From assembly GCF_051401765.1 (NCBI RefSeq), contig NW_027480464.1:1798001-1862000 (forward strand): a stretch of 64,000 bases of DNA, given 5' to 3'. Shown here in pieces: positions 53,210 to 64,000 of the stretch (position 1 is its first letter; each line of letters begins with the position of its first letter). A program made the translations under genes and the position numbers. A model generated the notes under the pieces. It saw only the letters and a program-made list of their open reading frames with translations. It was not told the DNA's origin and searched no databases. Source of the stretch: Calliopsis andreniformis (taxonomy: Eukaryota > Arthropoda > Insecta > Hymenoptera > Andrenidae).

Positions 53210-56200
53210 GACATCAATCCTCAATCTTCAATCCTCAATACACAATCTTCAATCCTCAATCCTCAATCCTCAATCTTCAATCCTCAATCCTCAATCCTCA
53301 TTCTTCAATCCTCAATACCCAATCCTCAATCTTCAATGCTCAATCCACAATCCTCAGCCTTCAATCCTCATTCTTCAATCCTCAACACCCAATCCTCAAT
53401 CTTCAATCCTTAATCCTCAATCCCCAGACCTCAATCCTCAATCTTCAATCGTAAATACTCAATCTTCAATCCTCAATCCTCAATCCTCAATCCTCAATCC
53501 TCATTCTTCAATCCGCAACACCCAATACTCAATCTTCAATCCTCAATCCTCAATCCTCAATTCTCAATCCTCAATCATCAATCCTCAATCCTCAGTCCTC
53601 AAACATCAATACTCAACCCTCAGTCCTGGTCCTCAATCCACAACACTCAATCCTCGATCCTCAATCTTCAATCATCAATATTCAATCTTCAATCCTCAAT
53701 CCTCAATCCTGAATACTCAATCCTCAATACTCAATCCCCAATCCTCAATACTCAAACATCAATCCTCAATTCTCAATACTCAACAGAATATCCTGAATTC
53801 TCAGAATTCAATACTCAAACCTCAACACTCAACCCTCAATCCTCAATCCTCAATCCTCGGTCCTCAATCTTCAATCCTAAATACTCTATCTTCAATCCTG
53901 CATCCTCAACCCTCAATCCTCAATTCTCAATCCTCAATCGTCAGGCATCAATCCTCAATACCCAATCCTCGGTCTTCAACCTTCAATCCTCAATCCTCTA
54001 TTCTCAATCCTCAATCCTCAGTCCTCAGACCTCAAACCTCAATCCCCAATCCTCAGCCCTCATCCTCATTCCTCAATCCTCAATCGTCAATCCTCAATCC
54101 TCAATCCTCAACCCTCAATCCTCAATGGTCAATCATCAATACCCAATCCTCAGTCTTCAATCCTCAATCCTCAATCCTCAATCCTCAATCTTCAATCCTC
54201 AATCCTCAGTCCTCAAACCTCAATTCTGAATCCTCATTCCTGAATCCTCAATCTTCAGACCTCAGACCTGAACAATCAGGTGTCAATCCTCAATCCTCAA
54301 TAGAATATCATCAATTCACAGTTTTCAATACTCAATACTCAATCTGCAATCTTCAAATTTCTATCCACAAACATCAATTCTCTTCACTCAACCCTCAACA
54401 CACAGTCCCCAATACTCAACCTTCAATCATCAATCCTCAATCCACAATTCTCAATCCTCAATCTTCAATCCTCAGTACTCAATCCTCAATCCTCAATCCT
54501 CAATCCTGAATCCTCAATCCTCAATCCTCAGTCTTCAATCTTCAATCCTCAATCATCAATCCTCAATCCTCATTCCTCAATCGTCAGTCTTCAATCCTCA
54601 ATACTCAATCTTCAATCCTCAGTCCTCAATCGTCAATCCTCAAACCTCATTCTACAATCCTCAATACCCAATCCTCAACCTTCAATCCTCAATCCTCAAT
54701 CTTCAATCCTCAATCCTCAATCTTCAATCCTCAATACTCAATCTTCAATACCCAATCCTCAATCTTCAGTCCTCAATCCTCAATCCTCAATTCTCAATCC
54801 TCAATCCTCAATCCTCAATCCTCAATCCTCAATCCTCAATCCTGAATCCTCAATCCTCAATCCCCAATCTTCAATCCTCAATACTCAGTCTTCAATGCTC
54901 AATCCTCAATCTTCAATCCTCAATCCTCAATCCTCAAACCTCAATCCTCGATCCTCAATCCTCAATCCTCAGTCCTCAAAACTCAAATCTGAATCCTCAA
55001 TCCTGAATCCTCAACTTTCAGAACTGAGTCCTCAACAATCAGTTGTCAATTCTCAATTATCAATAGAACATAGTCAATTCACAGTTTTCAATACTCAATA
55101 CTCAATCTGCAATCTACAAATCTCTATCCACAAACGTCAATTCTCATCATTCAACCCTCAACACTCAGTCCCCAATCCTCAATCTTCAACACTCCATCCT
55201 CAATCCTCAATCCTCAATTCTCAATCCTCAATCGTCAGGCTTCAATACTCAATACCCAATCCTCAGTCTTCAATTTTCAATCCTCAATCCTCAATTCTCA
55301 ATCCTCAATCCTCAGTCCTCAGACCTCAAACCTGAATCCCCAACCCTCAGCCCTCATCCTCATTCCTCAATCCTCAATCGTCAATCCTCAATCCTCAATC
55401 CTCAACCCTCAATCCTCAATGTTCAATGCTCAATCCTCAATCTTCAATCCTCAATACTCAATCTTCAATCCTCCATCCTCTATCCTTAATCCTCAATCCT
55501 CAATCCTCAATCGTCAGGTTTCAATCCTCAATACTCAATCTTCAATCCTCAATCCTCAACCCTCATTCCTCTATCCTCATTCTTCAATTCTCAATCCTCA
55601 ATCCTCAACCCTCAATCCTCAATGTTCAATCCTCAATACCCAATCCTCCGTCTTCAATCCTCAATCCTCAATCCTCAACCCTCAATCCTCAATGTTCAAT
55701 CCTCAATACCAAATCCTCAGTCTTCAATCCTCAATCCTCAATCCTCAATCCTCAACCTTCAATCCTCAATCCTCAGTCCTCAAACCTCAATTCTGAATCC
55801 TCAATCCTGAATCCTCAAACTTCAGCCCTCAGTCCTCAACAATCAGTTGTCATTCCTCAATCCTCAATAGAATATCCTCAATTCACAGCTTTCGATACTC
55901 AATACTCAATCTGCAATCTTCCAACCTGTATCCACAAACATCAATTTTCACCACTCAACCCCCAGCACTCTTTCCTCAATGTTCAATCCTCTATCCTCAA
56001 CTCTCAATCTTCGATCCTCAATACTGAATCTTCAATCCTCAATCCTCAATCCTCAATCCTTAATTCTCAATCCTCAATCCTCAATCCTCAATACTCAATC
56101 CTCAACCTTCAATCCTCAATACTCAATCTTCACTCCTCAATCCTCAATACTCAATCCTCAATCCTCATTCTTCAATCCTCTATACTCAATTCTCAATCCT

Positions 56201-57763
56201 CAATCTTCAATCCTCAGTCCTCAATCCTCAACATTCAATCCTCAATACTCAGTCTTCAATCCTCAACCCTCAATCCTCAATCCTCAATCCTCAATACTCA
56301 TTCTACAATCCTCAATACCCAATCCTCAATCCTCAATCCTCAATCCTCAATCCTCAACCCTCAATGCTCAATCCTCAACACCCAATCGTCAATCTTCAAT
56401 CCTCAATCCTCAATCCTCAATCCTCAATCCTCAACCCTCAATCCTCTGTCCTCAAACCTCAATCCTGAATCCTCAATACTGAATCCTCAATCTTCAGGCC
56501 TCAATCCTCAACAATCAGTTGTCAGTCCTCAATCCCCAATAGAATGTCATCAATTCACAGCTTTCAATGCTCAATACTCAATCTGCAATCTTCAAATCTC
56601 TATCCACAAACATCAATTCTCATCACTCAACCCTCAACACTCCGTCCCCAATCCTCAATCTTCAATCCTCAATCCTCAATCCTCAATTTTCAATACTCAA
56701 TACTCAACCTTCAATCCTCAATGCTCAATCCTCAATCCTCAATCCTCATTCCTCAATCCACAATCCTCAATCTTCAAACCTCAATCCTCAATCTTCAGTC
56801 CTCGCCATTAATCCTCAGCACTCAATCCTCAGCCCTCAATCTTCAATCGTCAATACTCAATCTTCAATCCTCAATCCTCAATCTTCAATCCTCAATCCTC
56901 AATTCTCACTCCTCAAAACTCAATCCTCAATCGTCAATCCTCAATCCTAAATCCTCAATTCTCAATCCTCAATCCTCAATCTACAGACCTCAAACATCAA
57001 CACTGAACCCTCAGTCTTCGTCCTCAATCCACAACCCTCAATCCTCGATCCTCAATCTTCAAGCATCAATATTCAGTCTTCAATACTCAATCCTCAATCC
57101 TCAATACTCGAACCTCAATACTCAATACTCAACTATCAATTCTCAATTCTCGATACTCAATAGAATATCCTGAATTCTCAGGAATCAATACTCAAACCTT
57201 AACCCTCAGCCATCAGCCCTCATCCTCAATCCTCTATCCTCAATCCTCAATCCTCAATATTCAATCCACAATACACAATCTTCAATCCTCAACCCTCAAT
57301 CCTCAATCCTCAATCCTCAACCCTCAGTCCTCATACTCAATTCTCAATCCTCAATCCTCAATCCTCAATACTCAATCTTCAATCATCAATAATCAATCTC
57401 CAACCCTAGATCCTCAATCCCCAATCCTCAATCCTTAATCCTCATTCCTCAATCCTCAATCCTCAATACTCATTCCTCAATCCTCAATACTCAATCCTCA
57501 AACCTCAATCTTCAATCCTCAATACTCAATCTTCAATCCTCCGTCCTCAATCCTCAATCCTGAATCCTCAATCCTCAATCGTCAGGCTTCAATCCTCAAT
57601 ACTCGATTTCCAATCCTCAGTCCTCAATCCTCAATCCTCAATCCTCATTCTTCAATCCTCAATCCTCAATCCTCAGTCATCAAACCTCAATCCTGAATCC
57701 TCAATCCTGAATCCTCAATCTTCAGACCTCAGACCTAAACAATCAGACGTCAATCCGCAATGC
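53210..57763 (+). repeat. Counterpart of the 15.2-21.9 kb segment in copy B, shortened
   Basis: This matches copy A with offset 38,020 up to 55,680 and with offset 35,908 afterwards, so 2,112 bp are missing. Landmarks are P 53,780, e 54,297, f 55,060, d 55,864, a 56,536 and P 57,157. Only one d-a pair and no c block remain, compared with two pairs and a c block in copy A. A TCGAACC heptamer near 57,107 differs from copy A at that place. The rest is ordinary heptamer satellite. Confidence 0.86.
55660..55680 (+). other. Junction of a 2,112-bp deletion in copy B
   Basis: Left of here copy B follows copy A at 17,640 and right of here it follows 19,752. The 21 bases 17,640-17,660 and 19,752-19,772 are identical, so the crossover lies somewhere in this stretch. 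The offset drops from 38,020 to 35,908, a difference of 2,112, which is not a multiple of 7. The lost part contained one d block, one a block and one c block. Confidence 0.9.
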
Positions 57764-60700
57764 TCAATAGAATATTATCAATTCACAGCTTTCAATACTC
57801 AATACTGAATCTGGAATCTTCAAATTTCTTTCCACAAACATCAATTCTCATCACTCAACCCTCAACACTCAGTCCCCAATCCTCAATTTTCAATCCTCAA
57901 TCCTCAATCCTCAATCCTCAATCCTCAAACTTCAATCCTCTGTACTCAATCCTCAATCCTCAATCCTCAATCCTCAACCCTCAATCCTCAATTTTCAATC
58001 CTCAATACTCAATCTTCAATCCTCAATCCTCAATCCTCAGTCCTCAATCCTCAATCCTCATTCTACAATCCTCAATACCCAATCCTCAATCTTCAATCCT
58101 CAATCCTCAATCCTCAGACCTCAATCCTCAATCTTCAATCCTCAATACACAATCTTCAATCCTCAATCCTCAATCCTCAATCCTCAATCCTCAATCTTCA
58201 ATCCTCAATCCTCAATCCTCATTCTTCAATCCTCAATACCCAATCCTCAATCTTCAATGCTCAATCCACAATCCTCAGCCCTCAATCCTCATTCTTCAAT
58301 CCTCAACACCCAATCCTCAATCTTCAATCCTTAATCCTCAATCCCCAGACCTCAATCCTCAATCTTCAATCGTAAATACTCAATTTTCAATCCTCAATCC
58401 TCAATCCTCAATCCTCAATCCTCATTCTTCAATCCGCAACACCCAATACTCAATCTTCAATCCTCAATCCTCAATCCTCAATTCTCAATCCTCAATCATC
58501 AATCCTCAATCCTCAGTCCTCAAACATCAATACTCAACCCTCAGTCCTCGTCCTCAATCCACAACGCTCAATCCTCGATCCTCAATCTTCAATCATCAAT
58601 ATTCAATCTTCAATCCTCAATCCTCAATCCTCAATCCTGAATACTCAATCCTCAATACTCAATTCCCAATCCTCAATACTCAAACATCAATCCTCAATTC
58701 TCAATACTCAACAGAATATCCTGAATTCTCAGGATTCAATACTCAAACCTCAACACTCAACCCTCAATCCTCAATCCTCAATCCTCAGTCCTCAATCTTC
58801 AATCCTCAATACTCAATCTTCAATCCTGCATCCTCAACGCTCTATCCTCAATTCTCAATCCTCAATCGTCAGGCATCAATCCTCAATACCCAATCCTCGG
58901 TCTTCAATCTTCAATCCTCAATCCTCTATTCTCATTCCTCAATCCTCAGTCCTCAGACCTCAAACCTCAATCCCCAATCCTCAGCCCTCATCCTCATTCC
59001 TCAATCCTCAATCGTCAATCCTCAATCCTCAATCCTCAACCCTCAATCCTCAATGTTCAATCATCAATACCCAATCCTCAGTCTTCAATCCTCAATGCTC
59101 AATCCTCAATCCTCAATCCTCATTCCTCAATCCACAATCCACAATCTTCAAACCTCAATCCTCAATCTTCAGTCCTCGCCCTCAATCCTCAACACTCAAT
59201 CCTCAGTCCTCAATCTTCAATCGTCAATACTCAATCTTCAATCCTCAATCCTCAATCTTCAATCCTCAATCCTCAATTCTCACTCCTCAATACTCAATCC
59301 TCAATCGTCAATCCTCAATCCCCAGTTCTCAATCTTCAATCCTCAATCCTCATTCTTCAATCCTCAATCCTCAATCCTCAGTCATCAAACCTCAATCCTG
59401 AATCCTCAATCCTGAATCCTCAATCTTCAGACCTCAGACCTAAACAATCAGACGTCAATCCTCAATGCTCAATAGAATATTATCAATTCACAGCTTTCAA
59501 TACTCAATACTCAATCTGCAATCTTCAAATTTCTTTCCACAAACATCAATTCTCATCACTCAACCCTCAACACTCAGTCACCAATCCTCAATTTTCAATC
59601 CTCAATCCTCAATCCTCAATCCTCAATCCTCAAACTTCAATCCTCTATACTCAATCCTCAATCCTCAATCCTCAATCCTCAACCCTCAATCCTCAGTTTT
59701 CAATCCTCAATACTCAATCTTCAATCCTCAATCCTCAATCCTCAGTCCTCAATCCTCAATCCTCATTCTACAATCCTCAATACCCAATCCTCAATCTTCA
59801 ATCCTCAATCCTCAATCCTCAATTCTCAATCCTCAATCCTCAGTCCTCAGTCCTCAAACCTCAATCCTCAACCCTCAGCCCCCATTCTCAATCCTCAATC
59901 CTCAATTCGCAGTCCTCAGCCCTCAAACCTCAATCCTCAACCCTCAGACCTCACCCTCAAACCTCAATTATCAATCCTAAATCCTCAATATTCAATCCTC
60001 AATACTCAATCTTCAATCCTCAATCCTCAGTCCTCAAACCTCAATCCACAACCCTCAATCTTCAATCCTCAATACACAATCTGCAATCCTCAATACCTAA
60101 TCCTCAATCTTCAATGCTCAATCCACAATCCTCAGCCCTCAATCCTCATTCTTCAATCCTCAACACCCAATCCTCAATCTTCACTCCTCAATACTCAATT
60201 TTCAATCCCCAATCCTCAATCCTCAACCCTCAATCCTCAATCCTCAATCCTCAATCCTCAATCCTCATTCCTGAATCCTCAATCTGCAGACCTCAGACCT
60301 GAACAATCAGGTGTCAATCCTCAATCCTCAATAGAATATCATCAATTCACAGTTTTCAATACTCAATACTCAATCTGCAATCTTCAAATTTCTATCCACA
60401 AACATCAATTCTCTTCACTCAACCCTCAACACACAGTCCCCAATACTCAACCTTCAATCATCAATCCTCAATCCACAATTCTCAATCCTCAATCTTCAAT
60501 CCTCAATACTCAATCCTCAATCCTCAATCCTCAATCCTGAATCCTCAATCCTCAATCCTCAGTCTTCAATCTTCAATCCTCAATCATCAATCCTCAATCC
60601 TCATTCCTCAATCGTCAGTCTTCAATCCTCAATCCTCAATCCTCAAACCTCAATCCTCGATCCTCAATCCTCAATCCTCAGTCCTCGATCCTCAATCCTC

Positions 60701-61878
60701 AATCCTCAGTCCTCAAAACTCAAACCTGAATCCTCAATCCTGAATCCTCAACCTTCAGAACTCAGTCCTCAACAATCAGTTGTCAATTCTCAATTATCAA
60801 TAGAATATAATCAATTCACAGTTTTCAATACTCAATACTCAATCTGCAATCTTCAAGTCTCTATCCACAAACATCAATTCTCATCATTCAACCCTCAACA
60901 CTCAGTCCCCAATCCTCAATCTTCAACACTCGATCCTCAATCCTCAATCCTCAATCCTCAATCCTCAATCCTCAACCTTCAATCCTCAATCCTCAATCTT
61001 CAATCCTCAATCCTCAATTCTCACTCCTCAAAACTCAATCCTCAATCGTCAATCCTCAATCCTAAATCCTCAATTCTCAATCCTCAATCCTCAATCTACA
61101 GACCTCAAACATCAACACTGAACCCTCAGTCTTCGTCCTCAATCCACAACCCTCAATCCTCGATCCTCAATCTTCAAGCATCAATATTCAGTCTTCAATA
61201 CTCAATCCTCAATCCTCAATACTCAAACCTCAATACTCAATACTCAACTATCAATTCTCAATTCTCGATACTCAATAGAATATCCTGAATTCTCAGGAAT
61301 CAATACTCAAACCTTAACCCTCAGCCATCAGCCCTCATCCTCAATCCTCTATCCTCAATCCTCAATCCTCAATATTCAATCCACAATACACAATCTTCAA
61401 TCCTCAACCCTCAATCCTCAATCCTCAATCCTCAACCCTCAGTCCTCATACTCAATTCTCAATCCTCAATCCTCAATCCTCAATACTCAATCTTCAATCA
61501 TCAATAATCAATCTCCAACCCTAGATCCTCAATCCCCAATCCTCAATCCTTAATCCTCATTCCTCAATCCTCAATCCTCAATACTCATTCCTCAATCCTC
61601 AATACTCAATCCTCAAACCTCAATCTTCAATCCTCAATACTCAATCTTCAATCCTCCGTCCTCAATCCTCAATCCTGAATCCTCAATCCTCAATCGTCAG
61701 GCTTCAATCCTCAATACTCGATTTCCAATCCTCAGTCCTCAATCCTCAATCCTCAATCCTCATTCTTCAATCCTCAATCCTCAATCCTCAGTCATCAAAC
61801 CTCAATCCTGAATCCTCAATCCTGAATCCTCAATCTTCAGACCTCAGACCTAAACAATCAGACGTCAATCCGCAATGC
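57764..61878 (+). repeat. 4,115-bp unit, copy B first, intact reference form
   Basis: This is the only 4.1-kb-type unit in the window without an identified deletion or duplication and with both ends visible. Landmarks are b 57,764, P 58,708, b 59,469, e 60,328, c 60,797 and P 61,272, and the next b is at 61,879. Base variants are a mixture of those seen in the two copy A units: near 58,837 it shares AACGCTC with 22,930, while near 58,797 it shares CCTCAATC with the second unit at 27,710. This could reflect exchange between units or simply private changes in copy A. Confidence 0.88.
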
Positions 61879-64000
61879 TCAATAGAATATTATCAATTCA
61901 CAGCTTTCAATACTCAATACTGAATCTGGAATCTTCAAATTTCTTTCCACAAACATCAATTCTCATCACTCAACCCTCAACACTCAGTCCCCAATCCTCA
62001 ATTTTCAATCCTCAATCCTCAATCCTCAATCCTCAATCCTCAAACTTCAATCCTCTGTACTCAATCCTCAATCCTCAATCCTCAATCCTCAACCCTCAAT
62101 CCTCAATTTTCAATCCTCAATACTCAATCTTCAATCCTCAATCCTCAATCCTCAGTCCTCAATCCTCAATCCTCATTCTACAATCCTCAATACCCAATCC
62201 TCAATCTTCAATCCTCAATCCTCAATCCTCAGACCTCAATCCTCAATCTTCAATCCTCAATTCTCAATCCTCAATCATCAATCCTCAATCCTCAGTCCTC
62301 AAACATCAATACTCAACCCTCAGTCCTCGTCCTCAATCCACAACGCTCAATCCTCGATCCTCAATCTTCAATCATCAATATTCAATCTTCAATCCTCAAT
62401 CCTCAATCCTCAATCCTGAATACTCAATCCTCAATACTCAATTCCCAATCCTCAATACTGAAACATCAATCCTCAATTCTCAATACTCAACAGAATATCC
62501 TGAATTCTCAGGATTCAATACTCAAACCTCAACACTCAACCCTCAATCCTCAATCCTCAATCCTCAGTCCTCAATCTTCAATCCTCAATACTCAATCTTC
62601 AATCCTGCATCCTCAACCCTCTATCCTCAATTCTCAATCCTCAATCGTCAGGCATCAATCCTCAATACCCAATCCTCGGTCTTCAATCTTCAATCCTCAA
62701 TCCTCTATTCTCATTCCTCAATCCTCAGTCCTCAGACCTCAAACCTCAATCCCCAATCCTCAGCCCTCATCCTCATTCCTCAATCCTCAATCGTCAATCC
62801 TCAATCCTCAATCCTCAACCCTCAATCCTCAATGTTCAATCATCAATACCCAATCCTCAGTCTTCAATCCTCAATGCTCAATCCTCAATCCTCAATCCTC
62901 ATTCCTCAATCCACAATCCACAATCTTCAAACCTCAATCCTCAATCTTCAGTCCTCGCCCTCAATCCTCAACACTCAATCCTCAGTCCTCAATCTTCAAT
63001 CGTCAATACTCAATCTTCAATCCTCAATCCTCAATCTTCAATTCTCAATCCTCAATTCTCACTCCTCAATACTCAATCCTCAATCGTCAATCCTCAATCC
63101 CCAGTTCTCAATCTTCAATCCTCAATCCTCATTCTTCAATCCTCAATCCTCAATCCTCAGTCATCAAACCTCAATCCTGAATCCTCAATCCTGAATCCTC
63201 AATCTTCAGACCTCAGACCTAAACAATCAGACGTCAATCCTCAATGCTCAATAGAATATTATCAATTCACAGCTTTCAATACTCAATACTCAATCTGCAA
63301 TCTTCAAATTTCTTTCCACAAACATCAATTCTCATCACTCAATCCTCAACACTCAGTCACCAATCCTCAATTTTCAATCCTCAATCCTCAATCCTCAATC
63401 CTCAATCCTCAAACTTCAATCCTCTATACTCAATCCTCAATCCTCAATCCTCAATCCTCAACCCTCAATCCTCAGTTTTCAATCCTCAATACTCAATCTT
63501 CAATCCTCAATCCTCAATCCTCAGTCCTCAATCCTCAATCCTCATTCTACAATCCTCAATACCCAATCCTCAATCTTCAATCCTCAATCCTCAATCCTCA
63601 ATTCTCAATCCTCAATCCTCAGTCCTCAGTCCTCAAACCTCAATCCTCAACCCTCAGCCCCCATTCTCAATCCTCAATCCTCAATTCGCAGTCCTCAGCC
63701 CTCAAACCTCAATCCTCAACCCTCAGACCTCACCCTCAAACCTCAATTATCAATCCTAAATCCTCAATATTCAATCCTCAATACTCAATCTTCAATCCTC
63801 AATCCTCAGTCCTCAAACCTCAATCCACAACCCTCAATCTTCAATCCTCAATACACAATCTGCAATCCTCAATACCTAATCCTCAATCTTCAATGCTCAA
63901 TCCACAATCCTCAGCCCTCAATCCTCATTCTTCAATCCTCAACACCCAATCCTCAATCTTCACTCCTCAATACTCAATTTTCAATCCCCAATCCTCAATC
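61879..64000 (+). repeat. 4.1-kb-type unit, copy B second, 336-bp deletion, cut by window end
   Basis: This starts at a b block and follows 26,677 onward at offset 35,202 until 62,261, then at offset 34,866, so 336 bp (48 heptamers) are missing. The distance from 59,469 to the b block at 63,248 is 3,779 = 4,115 - 336. Landmarks are b 61,879, P 62,487 and b 63,248. The sequence runs off the window inside normal heptamers equivalent to about 29,134 of copy A. Confidence 0.9.
62236..62261 (+). other. Junction of a 336-bp deletion in copy B
   Basis: Left of here the match is to 27,059 and before; from 62,262 it is to 27,396 onward. In the second copy A unit, 26 bases (27,034-27,059 and 27,370-27,395) are identical and span the joint. 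336 is 48 heptamers. The open frame from this b block is 112 codons shorter than its 551-codon relatives as a direct result. Confidence 0.9.

Larger units (their letters stand above)
1..64000 (+). repeat. Heptanucleotide satellite array, consensus TCAATCC
   Basis: The whole window is head-to-tail copies of TCAATCC in one orientation, with no inversion and no unrelated sequence. Frequent variants are TCAATAC, TCAATCT, TCAACCC, TCAGTCC, TCAAACC, TCATTCT, TCAATTC, TGAATCC and TCGATCC. Most variants are substitutions, so heptamer phase holds for long runs. Phase shifts occur mainly at 6-bp units such as TCATCC or TCGTCC. The consensus has no G on this strand and no CpG. All three + frames are open and read the same heptapeptide, whereas the - strand carries TGA once per 21 bases in every frame, so long open frames are not evidence of genes. 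Both ends are inside the array, so its true length is unknown. What is known: arrays of this size and simplicity are a feature of eukaryotic heterochromatin. The species and any function are not identifiable from the sequence. Confidence 0.98.
34402..64000 (+). repeat. 34.4-kb higher-order repeat, copy B (incomplete at right)
   Basis: This matches copy A in the same orientation. Over the first 11 kb I noticed only isolated base changes, for example near 2,749/37,150, 5,571/39,972, 6,650/41,051 and 7,288/41,689. B differs from A structurally in four ways. It keeps 3,619 bp that A lost at 11,366. It lacks 2,112 bp at 55,660. It lacks the 525-bp deletion and 1,231-bp duplication seen in A at 23.3-26.0 kb. 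It has its own 336-bp deletion near 62,261. The window ends before the equivalent of A's 30-34 kb segment, so the far end of B cannot be compared. Confidence 0.92.

Noticed and set aside
1..64000. CRISPR array
   Set aside because: Repeats are directly adjacent 7-mers and there are no unique spacers. The regularly spaced L blocks are separated by hundreds to thousands of bases of satellite.
1..64000. Telomeric repeat
   Set aside because: Fragments such as AACCCTCAA resemble telomere-type sequence, but the dominant unit TCAATCC is not a known telomere repeat I can name, and the nested kilobase-scale structure is not telomere-like.
1..64000. Cyanobacterial short tandem heptamer repeats
   Set aside because: Those are short and intergenic. 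Sixty-four kilobases with no gene does not fit a bacterial genome.
1..64000. Copies A and B as a pure assembly duplication
   Set aside because: Not excluded, but at least four base-resolved structural differences and scattered substitutions separate them, which a simple duplicated contig would not show. Collapsed or switched haplotypes remain possible.

Overview
The whole 64,000-base window is one uninterrupted satellite DNA array built from a 7-bp unit, TCAATCC (ATTGAGG family on the other strand). I see no protein-coding gene, tRNA, rRNA, transposon, CRISPR array or unique-sequence island. Both ends lie inside the array: position 1 falls within a landmark block and the last base falls inside a heptamer run. 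A simple satellite of this length, with several nested levels of higher-order repeats, points to a eukaryotic heterochromatic locus (pericentromeric, subtelomeric, or on a sex or B chromosome). The sequence contains nothing that fixes the species or the chromosomal position.

The consensus heptamer has no G on the + strand and no CpG. It also has no stop codon in any + frame, because 7 is not a multiple of 3 and all three frames read the same seven codons (Ser-Ile-Leu-Asn-Pro-Gln-Ser). The - strand has a TGA every 21 bases in every frame. The long open frames, up to 751 codons, are therefore a by-product of the repeat, and I call none of them as genes.

Position within the array can be read from two kinds of diverged heptamer run. 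L blocks are 17 heptamers long (119 bp). There are 69 complete copies plus one partial copy at the left edge, in six subtypes that I call a to f. P blocks start like L but carry a 7-bp inverted repeat around an EcoRI site, and there are 21 copies. Both keep heptamer phase, so they look like mutated satellite and not insertions.

Using these landmarks the layout is nested. (1) A unit of about 5.2 kb with core order a-P-b-...-c or f-d recurs with spacings of 5,256, 5,126 and 5,231 bp. (2) Two such units form a 10,382-bp repeat: U1 is 1-10,382 and U2 starts at 10,383. (3) The region 21,856-30,480 uses a 4,115-bp unit. (4) Everything from position 1 repeats at 34,402 with very few base changes, so the window holds one full 34.4-kb copy (A, 1-34,401) and most of a second (B, 34,402-64,000). 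The segment at about 29.9-34.3 kb has no counterpart in the visible part of copy B.

Copies A and B differ mainly by clean structural events whose junctions can be placed to the base. A lacks 3,619 bp at 11,366 that B keeps. B lacks 2,112 bp at 55,660 that A keeps. The first 4.1-kb unit in A has lost 525 bp and gained a 1,231-bp tandem duplication. The second 4.1-kb unit in B has lost 336 bp. Each junction lies in 11-26 bp of shared sequence. The implied order is: 10.4-kb and 371-bp duplications first, then the 34.4-kb duplication, then the private deletions. The main interest of this window is therefore the evolutionary history of a satellite. No gene system is present.
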